This document shows, one piece after another, positions 32,981-42,378 of a stretch of 64,000 nucleotides of DNA. The notes under the pieces are model-generated. The model did no database searches. It saw only the letters and a program-made list of their open reading frames with translations, and was not told where the DNA came from. Origin of the DNA: Candidatus Methanoperedens sp. (GTDB taxonomy: Archaea; Halobacteriota; Methanosarcinia; Methanosarcinales; Methanoperedenaceae). The stretch lies in the NCBI GenBank assembly GCA_023249105.1, contig JAHFDG010000012.1:62001-126000 (forward strand), written 5' to 3'. The translations under genes were made by a program, and so were the position numbers. The first letter of the stretch is position 1. Each line of letters begins with the position of its first letter.

Positions 32981-33895
32981 TTATTGTATTGATTTATTTA
33001 TATCATTTATACACGCTTTAATAAAATCGTAAATTGCTATCTTTTGTTCTTCTTTTGAAAATGCTAAGAAATATGTTTTATTAAAATCATAACCATATGG
33101 GGTATCACTAGTATGTCTTTTAAGGTTTTCGAATTTATTGTCATCATATTTTTTTATAAAAGAATCTTGAATACTTAAACACAGCTCATGCAAGTCGGAA
33201 TAATTAACCCCTACCCAGAAATCTTGTTGGTTTATATAAATACCAGCCCAATCAATTCCGATGTTTATTTTTCCATAATTATTTATTACCTTTTCTTTCT
33301 CCAATTGATCTAAAACACTTTGAATCATATTTAATAAATTGAGAAAAGATTTTACTCCTTCTGAATATTCCCATGAAACTTTTTCATCCGACATATTTTC
33401 ATCCTTTAAGAAATCTAAAAATTGATTGAGTAAATATATTTTCGTATCATCTTCTACTTTTCTATAGTCTAATTTTGATTTTTTAAATGACTCAATTAAC
33501 GAATAAAGTTCACTCCAAAATACATGTTTATCGGTATAGTTTATACTTTCATCGTCTATATAATAGCGTGTTAACAAAATAAGTCTTGTTTCATTTGGGC
33601 GGGTTTTTAAATAATTAGAATATCTTTCCAATTGGAAATCGCCTAAACCAGCGGATATTTTGTTTTCAATGTAAACATCTAAGTTTAAAGATTTTATTGC
33701 AATATCTATTCGACCGTCTGAAAAGGATTCTTCAAGTTTTATTTCAAGATTTTTCACATCTATTTTATTATTTAGTAATTTTTCTATTAGAAACGAAGTA
33801 AATTCAGGAATTTCATCTAATAAAATAGCAAGAGATGCGCTAAAAAACTCCTCTTCTCTTTGATTTCCTCTTTTCAATGTTTTGAAAATATTCAT
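32981..33895 (-). CDS. PD-(D/E)XK nuclease superfamily protein (PDDEXK_4-like)
   Basis: The 304-residue protein opens with NQREEEFFSASLAILLDEIPEF, then the nuclease core: GRIDIAIKSLNLDVYIENKISAGLGDFQLERYSNYL, where the aspartate of GRID and the ENK triplet are the catalytic residues. The following TRLILLTRYYIDD and the later helical half fit the PDDEXK_4 group, often found near defence or mobile genes. Base composition is visibly more AT-rich than the neighbours, and it separates an ABC ATPase from where a permease would be expected, suggesting recent arrival by transfer. The target is unknown. Confidence 0.75.
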   Translation of the reverse strand: MNIFKTLKRGNQREEEFFSASLAILLDEIPEFTSFLIEKLLNNKIDVKNLEIKLEESFSDGRIDIAIKSLNLDVYIENKISAGLGDFQLERYSNYLKTRPNETRLILLTRYYIDDESINYTDKHVFWSELYSLIESFKKSKLDYRKVEDDTKIYLLNQFLDFLKDENMSDEKVSWEYSEGVKSFLNLLNMIQSVLDQLEKEKVINNYGKINIGIDWAGIYINQQDFWVGVNYSDLHELCLSIQDSFIKKYDDNKFENLKRHTSDTPYGYDFNKTYFLAFSKEEQKIAIYDFIKACINDINKSIQ

Positions 33896-33949
33896 ACCTT
33901 TACCTATATTTTATCTTCCATTGAATAATAATTTACTTACAAAAGTACT

Positions 33950-34864
33950 TCAATGAGCAAGTTTCAGGAACACATCCTCAAGGTTGGGCTGGGAAATCTC
34001 AATATTCCTGATATGAACATCACAGAACTTTTTCATCACACTATCAATAATAGATTCAACATTCTCAGCCACTATCTTTATTTTCCCGTTCTCATGCAAA
34101 ATATCAAGAATCCCGGGAATATCCTTTAGTTGGGAATCATCAAACTGCCCCATGTACTCTATCGTTATAGTCTCGCCAAGCTTCATCTGTCTTTTTAACT
34201 CGCCCGGCGCTGCATTGGCGATTATCTCCCCTTTCTTGATAAATGCAATCCGTTCGCATAGCTGCTCGGCTTCCTTCATATAATGGGTTGTCAGGACAAT
34301 TGTAATCCCTTTCTCGTCATGTATCCTCTTTATCAATCTCCTGATTTTAATCGCCATATCGGGGTCAAGACCCACCGTGGGTTCGTCCAGGAACAGGAGG
34401 CGCGGTTCATTGAGGAGGGCTTTCGCAAGCGAAAGACGCTGTTTTGTGCCTGTGGAAAGTGAGTCAAACCTGACATTCCTGAAAGGTTCAAGTTCAAGCA
34501 TATCAATTACTTTTTCAATAGCAGTATCGTCTAACCCGTAGAGCAATGAAAAATACTTGAGGTTCTCGTAAACCGTAAGGCTCCATGGAAAATTTGGGTT
34601 TCCGCTGCTTATATTCACGATGCTTTTCACGCTGTTCGGGTCAGAAAGCGCATCGATTCCAAAGACATCCACTTTACCGCTATCTGGTATTGTGAGCGTG
34701 GAAAGGATGGATATCAGCGTGGTCTTGCCTGCACCGTTTGGACCAAGTATTCCGAAAATCTCACCATCTTCGATATCGATGGAAACGTTCTTTAATACCT
34801 CTTTTTTCCCATGTGCGCCATCTTTATAAAATTTAAATAAACCTTCAGCTTTAACGGCAAGCAT
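33950..34864 (-). CDS. ABC-2 type transporter ATP-binding protein (no permease nearby)
   Basis: A 304-residue nucleotide-binding protein: Walker A GPNGAGKTT, a modified signature LSTGTKQRLSLAKALL (T-G-T in place of G-G-Q), Walker B LLFLDEPTVGLDP and H-loop LTTHYMKEAE. The tail after residue 220 holds the usual C-terminal domain of drug or lipid exporters. In this family the permease normally follows directly, but the next gene is the AT-rich nuclease. Either the permease is encoded elsewhere or it was displaced. Confidence 0.88.
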   Translation of the reverse strand: MLAVKAEGLFKFYKDGAHGKKEVLKNVSIDIEDGEIFGILGPNGAGKTTLISILSTLTIPDSGKVDVFGIDALSDPNSVKSIVNISSGNPNFPWSLTVYENLKYFSLLYGLDDTAIEKVIDMLELEPFRNVRFDSLSTGTKQRLSLAKALLNEPRLLFLDEPTVGLDPDMAIKIRRLIKRIHDEKGITIVLTTHYMKEAEQLCERIAFIKKGEIIANAAPGELKRQMKLGETITIEYMGQFDDSQLKDIPGILDILHENGKIKIVAENVESIIDSVMKKFCDVHIRNIEISQPNLEDVFLKLAH

Positions 34865-34908
34865 GGACAGGATAATGATTTTAAGGGCTATAAACTTTCG
34901 TTAGTTGC

Positions 34909-34980
34909 CAAAATCTTACATTAATAATCGATATGGATTTTAGTTCTTTTTCAGGAAATCTTAAATACAAAATACATGTA
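34909..34980 (+). promoter_or_regulatory. promoter region of first hyfB-like gene, duplicated at 37101
   Basis: CAAAATC-TACA-TAATAATCGATAT and, 15-20 bases on, AATCTTAAATACA-AA-ACAT recur in front of the second hyfB-like gene. TTAAATA at 34961-34967 is the probable TATA element. The TAATAATCGATAT block may be a regulator site. Confidence 0.55.
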
Positions 34981-35063
34981 TTCATTGGCTCCTATGCAAA
35001 AACTAAAAAATTGGAGTCAATTATTCCAATTTGATAAGGGGTCTGCAAACCGATAAGGTGGAT

Positions 35064-37088
35064 ATGATGGATACCTATTTATTTTTCGGGATGATTCTCT
35101 TTTATTTGATTGGCGCTAGTTCGGCGCTTATTCTGAACAAGAATGACCGCATCTGCACCTATACCTCTTTTTTAAGTGCCTCCATAGCTTCCGTATTCGG
35201 GATAATTTTCTCAGGTTCCATTTTATTGGGCAATGATTTCTCATTAACCCTATCAGGCTCGCCAATCCTGAATTTTGGTTTTTTTGTGGATAAGCTTTCT
35301 GCATTCTTCGTCTTTGCAATATCAATAACAGCTTTTGCAGTTTCCATTTATTCAACAGGATACGTGAGAGAATATTTCGGGAAAAAGAACATCGGCTATC
35401 TCTGTTTCCTTTATAACATTTTTATTCTCTCCATGATACTGGTTGTTTCGGCAAATAATGCTGTCATGTTCCTGATAGTCTGGGAACTGATGTCAGTAAT
35501 ATCATATCTCCTCGTGGTCTTTGAGCATGAAAAACCGCAAACTTTGAAAGCTGGTTTCATATATATTGTAATGACCCATATCGGAACCGGGTTCATTATA
35601 TTATCGTTTTTGATAATGGCAGGTTCAGGCGGGAGTTTCGGCTTCGAAACATTCCGCAACGCAGGCATGACCATGCCGCCCTATTTAAAAGATATAGCTT
35701 TCCTGTTAGCGCTTATCGGATTCGGGACAAAGGCCGGTATCGTCCCGCTTCATATCTGGCTCCCATACGCCCATCCAGCCGCGCCCAGTAACGTATCTGC
35801 GCTCATGTCCGGTGTAATGATAAAGACCGCGATTTACATGCTCATCCGGGTTTCTTTTGATTTCCTGGGCGGCGGGGTCTGGTGGTGGGGTATGCTGCTA
35901 TTGATTATTGCATCGGTTTCCGCGCTTATCGGTGTCATGTATGCATTAATGGAACATGATATGAAACGCCTTCTTGCTTTCCACAGCGTTGAAAATATCG
36001 GAATAATCCTTATCGGTGTGGGTGTTGCCATGATTTTCATGTCTTCAGGGCATCCTGACCTTGCTGCATTCGGACTGATTGCTGCCCTCTATCACACGAT
36101 TAACCACGCAGTCTTCAAATCCCTCCTCTTCATGGGCGCTGGTTCGATAATATATTCCACTCACACCAAAAATATCGAGGAATATGGAGGCCTGATAAAG
36201 AGAATGCCCTGGACAGCTTTCTTTTTCTTGATAGGCGCGATATCCATCTCGGCGCTTCCTCCATTCAATGGTTTTGTGAGCGAGTGGCTTACATTGCAGG
36301 CGCAGTTACTGAGCATTAACCTCACGGATAACATCATAAAAATAGCAGTGCTTTTTAGCGGCGCAGGTCTTGCCCTTACCGGTGCTCTTGCAGCTGCGTG
36401 TTTTGTAAAAGCATTTGGCATCAGTTTTCTTGCCCTTCCAAGAAGCGCTCATGCGGAACACGCAAAAGAAGTGCCAGCGCCAATGCTTGCAGGAATGGCA
36501 ATTCTTGCCGTGATGTGTGTTGCTCTTGGCGTCCTGCCGTTTTATGTGGTCAATATACTTGATTCGGTATCAGCGCCACTTGTCGGGACAAATATCAGTT
36601 CCAGGATCAGTTTTGACCTGACTATCGGAACACTGTCCTCTTTCCCCGCAAGCATTTCCACAACATGGATTGCATTGCTTGTATTTGTCGTTCTGCCGCT
36701 TCCTGTTATCATCTATATGCTGATGAGCCGGACGAACACGGTGAAATACGAAACATGGGGATGCGGGCAGCCGGTTTCCACGGCGCGGAATGAATATACG
36801 GCAACGGCGTTCTCAAAGCCCATACGCATCTGGCTTGGTGGAATTTTCCGCCCTCAAAGGGAAATCCAGACCACTTATTCGGACTCTCCATTCTTCAAGG
36901 ACAGGGTGATTTTTGAGTCCGAGATAGAGCCGGTATTCGAGCGATATTTGTACATACCTGTTACATGGGTGGTGCTTACAGTGTCGAGGCTAATGAAAGT
37001 TATCCAGACGGGGTACATCCAGACATACCTGCTTTACATACTTATCACGCTGGTTATTGCATTGATATATGTGGGAAGCGGAGCATAG
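35064..37088 (+). CDS. HyfB/NuoL-like proton-translocating membrane subunit, copy 1
   Basis: About 674 residues and some 16 membrane helices. Antiporter-module motifs are visible: FLIVWELMSVISYLLVVFEHEK, the lysine helix LIGFGTKAGIVPLHIWLPYAHPAAPSNVSALMSGVMIKTAIYM and the histidine helix LYHTINHAVFKSLLFMGAGSI. The C-terminal part (YETWGCGQPVSTARNEYTATAFSKPIRIWLGG) is typical of HyfB/HycC. An ATG at 35031 exists, but GGTGG directly before 35064/35067 marks the start. The gene heads the Ehr-like cluster and is a near copy of the next gene. It would move H+ or Na+ when electrons pass through the soluble arm. Confidence 0.88.
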   Translation: MMDTYLFFGMILFYLIGASSALILNKNDRICTYTSFLSASIASVFGIIFSGSILLGNDFSLTLSGSPILNFGFFVDKLSAFFVFAISITAFAVSIYSTGYVREYFGKKNIGYLCFLYNIFILSMILVVSANNAVMFLIVWELMSVISYLLVVFEHEKPQTLKAGFIYIVMTHIGTGFIILSFLIMAGSGGSFGFETFRNAGMTMPPYLKDIAFLLALIGFGTKAGIVPLHIWLPYAHPAAPSNVSALMSGVMIKTAIYMLIRVSFDFLGGGVWWWGMLLLIIASVSALIGVMYALMEHDMKRLLAFHSVENIGIILIGVGVAMIFMSSGHPDLAAFGLIAALYHTINHAVFKSLLFMGAGSIIYSTHTKNIEEYGGLIKRMPWTAFFFLIGAISISALPPFNGFVSEWLTLQAQLLSINLTDNIIKIAVLFSGAGLALTGALAAACFVKAFGISFLALPRSAHAEHAKEVPAPMLAGMAILAVMCVALGVLPFYVVNILDSVSAPLVGTNISSRISFDLTIGTLSSFPASISTTWIALLVFVVLPLPVIIYMLMSRTNTVKYETWGCGQPVSTARNEYTATAFSKPIRIWLGGIFRPQREIQTTYSDSPFFKDRVIFESEIEPVFERYLYIPVTWVVLTVSRLMKVIQTGYIQTYLLYILITLVIALIYVGSGA

Positions 37089-37100
37089 GGAAGCTCCATT

Positions 37101-37163
37101 CAAAATCCTACACTAATAATCGATATACTTTCACTGGTTAATCTTAAATACAGAAACATAGGT
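37101..37163 (+). promoter_or_regulatory. promoter region of second hyfB-like gene (copy of 34909-34980)
   Basis: It repeats the blocks before copy 1 with few changes, including TAATAATCGATAT and AATCTTAAATACA; TTAAATA at 37144-37150 is the likely TATA element. The duplication that made the second hyfB therefore included its promoter. Confidence 0.55.
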
Positions 37164-37278
37164 AAAGTGTGGTTCTGTTGTTCATAAATCAAAATAGAAA
37201 AAAGCTGGGATAATATATACATAAAATTAAGTCAACTGTTTTTGTTCACTCTCGATAGGAACGATGGTTTCTGGTGAA

Positions 37279-39303
37279 ATGATGATTACTTATTTATTTT
37301 CTGGATTGATTCTCTTCTATTTTATTGGCGCAGTATCAGCTGTGCTATTGAATAAAAAAGACGGGGTTTGCGCCTTTATTTCGTTTATTAGCGCGGCCGT
37401 TGCCTCCGTTTTCGGAATTATTTTTTCGTTATCTGTTATTTGGGGCGATCCTTTTTCATTAGCTCTTCCTGGCACTTCATTTCTGCAATTCGGTATTTTT
37501 GTGGATGCGCTGTCAGCTTTTTTCATTCTTGTAATCTCGGTTGCAGTCTTTGCAGTTTCGATATATTCAATCGGGTACGTGAGAGAATATTTCGGCAAAA
37601 AGAATATCGGATACCTTGGTTTCCTGTATAACATCTTCATTCTTTCAATGATACTCGTAGTTTCTGCAAATAATGCAATCATGTTCCTGATAGTCTGGGA
37701 ACTGATGTCCGTGATATCTTATTTACTTGTAGTTTACGAGCATGAGAAGCCAGAAACCAGGAAAGCCGGCTTTATCTATATCGTGATGACCCATATCGGA
37801 ACAGGCTTCATCATCCTATCATTCCTTATTCTTGCAGGTTCAAGCGGCAGCTTCAATTTCGAGACATTCCGCGCGGCTGGCGTTGCAATGCCTCCACTGT
37901 TACGGGACATGGCATTCGTATTCGCTCTCATTGGTTTTGGGACAAAAGCAGGTATCGTGCCGCTTCACATCTGGCTTCCTTACGCTCACCCGGCTGCGCC
38001 GAGCAATGTTTCAGCGCTCATGTCAGGCGTGATGATTAAAACTGCGATTTTTATGATGATACGGGTTTTCTTTGATTTCCTTGGCGCCGGTCAGGCATGG
38101 TGGGGATACCTTGTGCTTGCAGTGGGAACGCTTTCAGCTATCATCGGCATATTATACGCAGTCGTTGAACCTGATATCAAGCGGATGCTTGCCTTCAGCA
38201 GCATTGAGAACGTGGGAATTATATTAATCGGCATCGGCGCTTCAATGATATTTTTTGAGGGGGGAAGGCCGGGTCTTGCAGCGATTGCGGCAATAGCGGC
38301 GCTGTACCACCTCCTCAATCATTCGGTATTCAAAGGATTATTGTTCATGGGCGCAGGTTCCATAATTTTTTCAACACATACAAAGAACATCGAGAAACTG
38401 GGCGGTCTCATAAAGAAGATGCCAGTAAGCTCGGTTCTTATCCTTGTCGGGGTGCTATCCATTTCTGCATTACCGCCCTTTAGCGGTTTTGTGAGCGAAT
38501 GGCTAACTTTCCAGTCACTGCTTCTGGGTTTTAATTTTAATACCTTTACTATGATTGTGCTGTCCATCAGCGCCGCGGTTCTTGCCCTCACAGGAGCGCT
38601 TGCCGCATTCTGTTTCCTGAAAACATTTGGCATAGGGTTCCTGGCTCTACCGAGAAGCGAACATGCGGAACATGCAACCGAGGCAAACACCCCGATGCTT
38701 CTCGGAATGGGACTTTTTGCGATTTTATCAATACTGCTTGGTATTTTACCTTTCTACATCCTGCCTGCGCTGGACAGGGTTACCCGGACATTCATCGGTG
38801 TAAGTGCATTCAGCCAATTCTTTTCAATAAGCACTTTCGGGACTATTGTATTACCGGCGAAGAGCTCCCTGTCCACGCCTCTTCTTTTAGTGCTGATGTT
38901 CATTTTCCTGCTTGTACCGTTTTTGCTTCTCTATAATGCCAGAAAATCGCGGGCAATTTATGAGACATGGGGATGCGGCCAGCCCGTTTCCACGTCAAGA
39001 AACGAATACACAGCCCATGCCTTCTCAAAACCTGTGGAAATGTGGTTTAAGAACTTATACCGCCCTGCAAGGCAAACCGAAGCTACATATTCAGCTTCCC
39101 CGTTCCTCAAGGAATCCTTCAGGTTTGAATCCAGGGTGGAACAGGTATTCGAAGAATATATTTATGACCCGGTTGTGAGGTTCGTCATGGCAAAGTCGCA
39201 AAGTGCAAAGGTCGTCCAGACTGGTAGTATACATGCATACCTTTCTTATATTTTTGCAACGCTCATCATTCTTTTCATGTTCGTAATAGCAGGAGGCAGC
39301 TAA
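37279..39303 (+). CDS. HyfB/NuoL-like proton-translocating membrane subunit, copy 2
   Basis: A paralogue of the preceding gene along its whole length (both share IGYLxFLYNIFILSMILVVSANNA and GFGTKAGIVPLHIWLPYAHP), differing mainly in the loops and last helices. The lysine and histidine channel residues are kept (MIKTAIFMMIR; LYHLLNHSVFKGLLFMGAG). GGTGA precedes the ATG at 37279; a start at 37264 would put that site inside the gene. It abuts the hyfC-like gene without a gap. Two HyfB subunits suggest a complex with an extra ion pump or two alternative forms. Confidence 0.88.
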   Translation: MMITYLFSGLILFYFIGAVSAVLLNKKDGVCAFISFISAAVASVFGIIFSLSVIWGDPFSLALPGTSFLQFGIFVDALSAFFILVISVAVFAVSIYSIGYVREYFGKKNIGYLGFLYNIFILSMILVVSANNAIMFLIVWELMSVISYLLVVYEHEKPETRKAGFIYIVMTHIGTGFIILSFLILAGSSGSFNFETFRAAGVAMPPLLRDMAFVFALIGFGTKAGIVPLHIWLPYAHPAAPSNVSALMSGVMIKTAIFMMIRVFFDFLGAGQAWWGYLVLAVGTLSAIIGILYAVVEPDIKRMLAFSSIENVGIILIGIGASMIFFEGGRPGLAAIAAIAALYHLLNHSVFKGLLFMGAGSIIFSTHTKNIEKLGGLIKKMPVSSVLILVGVLSISALPPFSGFVSEWLTFQSLLLGFNFNTFTMIVLSISAAVLALTGALAAFCFLKTFGIGFLALPRSEHAEHATEANTPMLLGMGLFAILSILLGILPFYILPALDRVTRTFIGVSAFSQFFSISTFGTIVLPAKSSLSTPLLLVLMFIFLLVPFLLLYNARKSRAIYETWGCGQPVSTSRNEYTAHAFSKPVEMWFKNLYRPARQTEATYSASPFLKESFRFESRVEQVFEEYIYDPVVRFVMAKSQSAKVVQTGSIHAYLSYIFATLIILFMFVIAGGS

Positions 39304-40254
39304 ATGATTGCAAAGATTGCACTTGTAATCCTTCAGCTCCTGGCCATCATCGCCCTGGCCCCGCTTCTTAGCGGTATAATCAAAAAGATAAAAGCTTTCT
39401 TCCAGATACGAAAAGGCCCAGGCATCTTCCAGCCGTATTATGATATTGCAAAACTTTTGCAGAAGGATTCTGTAGTATCGCAAAATGTTTCATGGCTATT
39501 CCATGCAGCACCGATTGTCTCTTTTGTCGCTGTGCTTACGGCAGGTCTTTTGATTCCAATTTTTATTACGGAACTGCCTTTCGGCTTTGCCGGCGACCTG
39601 ATAGCTGTGGTGTATCTTTTTGCTCTTGCCCGGTTCTTCATAGCCCTTGCTGCGCTTGATGCTGGCAGTTCTTTTGGCGGGATGGGCGGGAGCCGCGAGA
39701 TGTTCGTGGCATCCCTGGTTGAGCCTGCGCTGATGCTTTCCATTTTCGCTATAGCCCTCAATGTCGGTTCCACGAATTTAGGCTATATCTCGCAAACTGT
39801 TTCTGCAATGGGTTTCGATGCGTTTTCGCCATACCAGATACTTGCATTCGTTGCCCTGTTTATCATCGCAATTGCGGAAACAGGACGAATACCTGTGGAT
39901 AATCCTGCAACGCACCTTGAACTTACCATGATTCATGAAGCCATGATACTTGAGTATTCGGGGAAACAACTGGCAATAGTGGAACTCGGGGCAATGATAA
40001 AACAACTGCTTGTATTCTCTCTTCTTGCCAACATATTCTTCCCCTGGGGAATTGCACAAGGCGTAAGCGCAGCGGCGGTTATCATAGCGTTGCTCGCTTA
40101 TTTCGCCAAGATTGTGATTCTGGGGGCAGTGATGGCGATGGTTGAAACCTCAACTGCAAAATGGAGATTGTTCAGGCTGCCGGAGCTGCTTTCGATATCA
40201 CTCATGTTTTCATTCCTTGCACTTGTTTCATTTATTATTGTAAAAGGTGGATAA
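39304..40254 (+). CDS. HyfC/NuoH-like membrane subunit
   Basis: The 316-residue, eight-helix protein has the complex I NuoH landmarks: GIIKKIKAFFQIRKGPGIFQPYYDIAKLLQKD, the GGSREMFVASLVEPALM segment and the cytoplasmic loop ETGRIPVDNPATHLELTMIHEAMILEYSGKQLA with conserved acidic residues. It connects the peripheral electron arm to the ion pumps. The start directly follows the stop of the second hyfB-like gene, so translation is coupled. Confidence 0.9.
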   Translation: MIAKIALVILQLLAIIALAPLLSGIIKKIKAFFQIRKGPGIFQPYYDIAKLLQKDSVVSQNVSWLFHAAPIVSFVAVLTAGLLIPIFITELPFGFAGDLIAVVYLFALARFFIALAALDAGSSFGGMGGSREMFVASLVEPALMLSIFAIALNVGSTNLGYISQTVSAMGFDAFSPYQILAFVALFIIAIAETGRIPVDNPATHLELTMIHEAMILEYSGKQLAIVELGAMIKQLLVFSLLANIFFPWGIAQGVSAAAVIIALLAYFAKIVILGAVMAMVETSTAKWRLFRLPELLSISLMFSFLALVSFIIVKGG

Positions 40255-40914
40255 ATGTCAGAAATTATTTTAGGCTCTAAAATGGTGCAATTGATCATTG
40301 CATTGATACTTGTTTCGACTTTCCTGATACTCGGTTCCACGAGGCTCTATTCATGCGTAAGGGCTTTCGGGATCCAGTCGTTCTTACTTGCGTGCGTTGC
40401 CGGTATTGTGGCATATTCAACAGGAAAAAATGATATCTATATCGTGGCACTGCTTACGCTTGTCATAAAAGCCGCAGTTATTCCCTATATTTTCATCTAT
40501 ATAATCCGTGAGATCAAGGTGAAAAGGGAAGTGGAACTGTATGTAAATGTCTCACCTTCGCTTATTATCGGCGGAGTGCTGGTCGTAATTTCATATTATC
40601 TTATACGGTCAATAAATATCTTATCCGAGCTTTCAAGTTTTGCCCTTTCAGCATCCATGTCGCTTGTATCAATCGGGCTTTTCGTAATGATAAGCCGCAA
40701 GAAAGCCATAATGCAAATGCTCGGAATACTGATAATGGAAAACGGTCTTTTCCTGGGCGCCATATCCCTGACATACGGTATGCCCCTGCTTGTTGAACTC
40801 GGGATATTCTTCGATGTCCTGATAGGCGTTCTTATCATGGGAATCCTGATATTCAGGATAAACAAGACTTTCGAGAGCATCGATACCGACATGCTTAAAA
40901 CATTGATAGGTTGA
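40255..40914 (+). CDS. HyfE-like membrane subunit
   Basis: A 219-residue protein with about seven helices in the HyfE/NuoK order. Motifs are FGIQSFLLACVAGIVAYSTG and GILIMENGLFLGAISLTYGMPLLVELGIFFDVLIGVLIMGIL, where the glutamates in the helices correspond to the NuoK channel residues. It overlaps the hyfF-like gene by 4 bases. The longer N-terminal half distinguishes HyfE from NuoK. Confidence 0.87.
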   Translation: MSEIILGSKMVQLIIALILVSTFLILGSTRLYSCVRAFGIQSFLLACVAGIVAYSTGKNDIYIVALLTLVIKAAVIPYIFIYIIREIKVKREVELYVNVSPSLIIGGVLVVISYYLIRSINILSELSSFALSASMSLVSIGLFVMISRKKAIMQMLGILIMENGLFLGAISLTYGMPLLVELGIFFDVLIGVLIMGILIFRINKTFESIDTDMLKTLIG

Positions 40915-42374
40915 TTGCGATGATCGAATACCTGCTTCTTGCTCCCATCCTTACAAGCATATTATGCTTCTTAACAAAAACCCGAAAACAGGTTGAGACG
41001 GTAAGTATTATTGGTTCAATAGCCACTCTCGTCCTGGGGTTGGTGCTTGTAAATAATGTTTTTAAATACGGTACTATAGTCGCATGGCAAAACGCCCTGT
41101 TTGCGGACGCATTCAGCGCATTTATTGTTCTTATCGTATCCATTGTGGGTTTTGTTGCGTCTTTTTACTCTGTCGGTTACATGGGGCATGAATTTGACCA
41201 TAATATATTTGATATAAAAAAATTGAAAATGTATTATGTTCTTTTCCATATTTTCATGTTCACGATGCTCCTTGTCGGGGTCACGAACAACCTGGGTCTC
41301 TGGATAGCCATTGAGATGACCACGCTTGTCTCTGCGCTTCTGATGATTCTTTATTCCAGAAAATCCTCGGTTGAAGCTGCCTGGAAATACATGATAATAT
41401 GCACGGTAGGCATCACGTTTGCGCTTTTTGGCACGATTCTTACGTATTATGCGGCAGTGAAGATACTGGGAGAGACAGGAGATGCGCTTAACTGGACATC
41501 ATTAATAGCAGTGGCAGACCAGTTTGACCCGACAATTATGAAACTGGCATTCATTTTCATCCTTATCGGGTACGGCACAAAGGCCGGGCTTGCCCCCATG
41601 CACACGTGGCTCCCGGATGCCCACAGTGAGGCTCCCACGCCTGTCAGCGCGCTTCTTTCAGGTGTGCTTCTCAACTGTGCCATGTACGGCATCATCAGAT
41701 TTTATACGATTGCAACAAAATCCACAGGTGTCGGATTTACAAGCAATCTCATAATAATATTCGGGCTTCTGTCTCTTGGCATCGCGGTGCCTTTTATCAT
41801 TTTGCAGGAAGATTATAAACGGCTTCTTGCCTATAGCAGCGTTGAACACATGGGAATAGTTGCGCTCGGTATCGGTTTTGGCGGAGTTTACGGGATATTT
41901 GGAGCCATTCTTCACATGTTCAATCATGCCATGACTAAATCCCTCATGTTCTTCGGAGCCGGAAATGTCCTCTTAAAATATGAAACAAAAGAGATAGATA
42001 AAGTCAGCGGGATAGTGAAATCAATGCCGGTAACAGGCCCGATGTTAATTATAGGCGCGCTTGCAATCACGGGTTCACCGCCTTTCAGTATATTCCTGAG
42101 CGAATTTACCATACTTGCAGCCGGGTTCCTGCAGGGCCGTTATGTCTCATCTGTCTTATTCCTGCTATTCCTGATTATGATATTTGCAGGTTTTTTCAAC
42201 AACATAAGCAAGATGGTGTTCGGGACGCCAAAACCCGGAATTACAAAAGGGGAAGTGAGCAGGTGGACGCTTGCAGCGATGTCGATTTTAATCGTATTTG
42301 TCATTGTGCTTGGCGTTTATATCCCGCCGTTCTTTTATGATATGATAATGAAAGTCGTGGCGGTTATAAGGTGA
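40911..42374 (+). CDS. HyfF/NuoN-M-like membrane subunit
   Basis: A 487-residue antiporter-like subunit of about 14 helices, with motifs LWIAIEMTTLVSALLMILYSRK, GYGTKAGLAPMHTWLPDAHSEAPTPVSALLSGV, YKRLLAYSSVEHMGIVALGIG and LHMFNHAMTKSLMFFGAGN. The proton-path lysines and histidines are kept. It is the third ion-pump-like subunit of this cluster. The start overlaps hyfE, and the hyfG-like gene begins 4 bases after its stop. Confidence 0.9.
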   Translation: MIAMIEYLLLAPILTSILCFLTKTRKQVETVSIIGSIATLVLGLVLVNNVFKYGTIVAWQNALFADAFSAFIVLIVSIVGFVASFYSVGYMGHEFDHNIFDIKKLKMYYVLFHIFMFTMLLVGVTNNLGLWIAIEMTTLVSALLMILYSRKSSVEAAWKYMIICTVGITFALFGTILTYYAAVKILGETGDALNWTSLIAVADQFDPTIMKLAFIFILIGYGTKAGLAPMHTWLPDAHSEAPTPVSALLSGVLLNCAMYGIIRFYTIATKSTGVGFTSNLIIIFGLLSLGIAVPFIILQEDYKRLLAYSSVEHMGIVALGIGFGGVYGIFGAILHMFNHAMTKSLMFFGAGNVLLKYETKEIDKVSGIVKSMPVTGPMLIIGALAITGSPPFSIFLSEFTILAAGFLQGRYVSSVLFLLFLIMIFAGFFNNISKMVFGTPKPGITKGEVSRWTLAAMSILIVFVIVLGVYIPPFFYDMIMKVVAVIR

Positions 42375-42378
42375 TATA

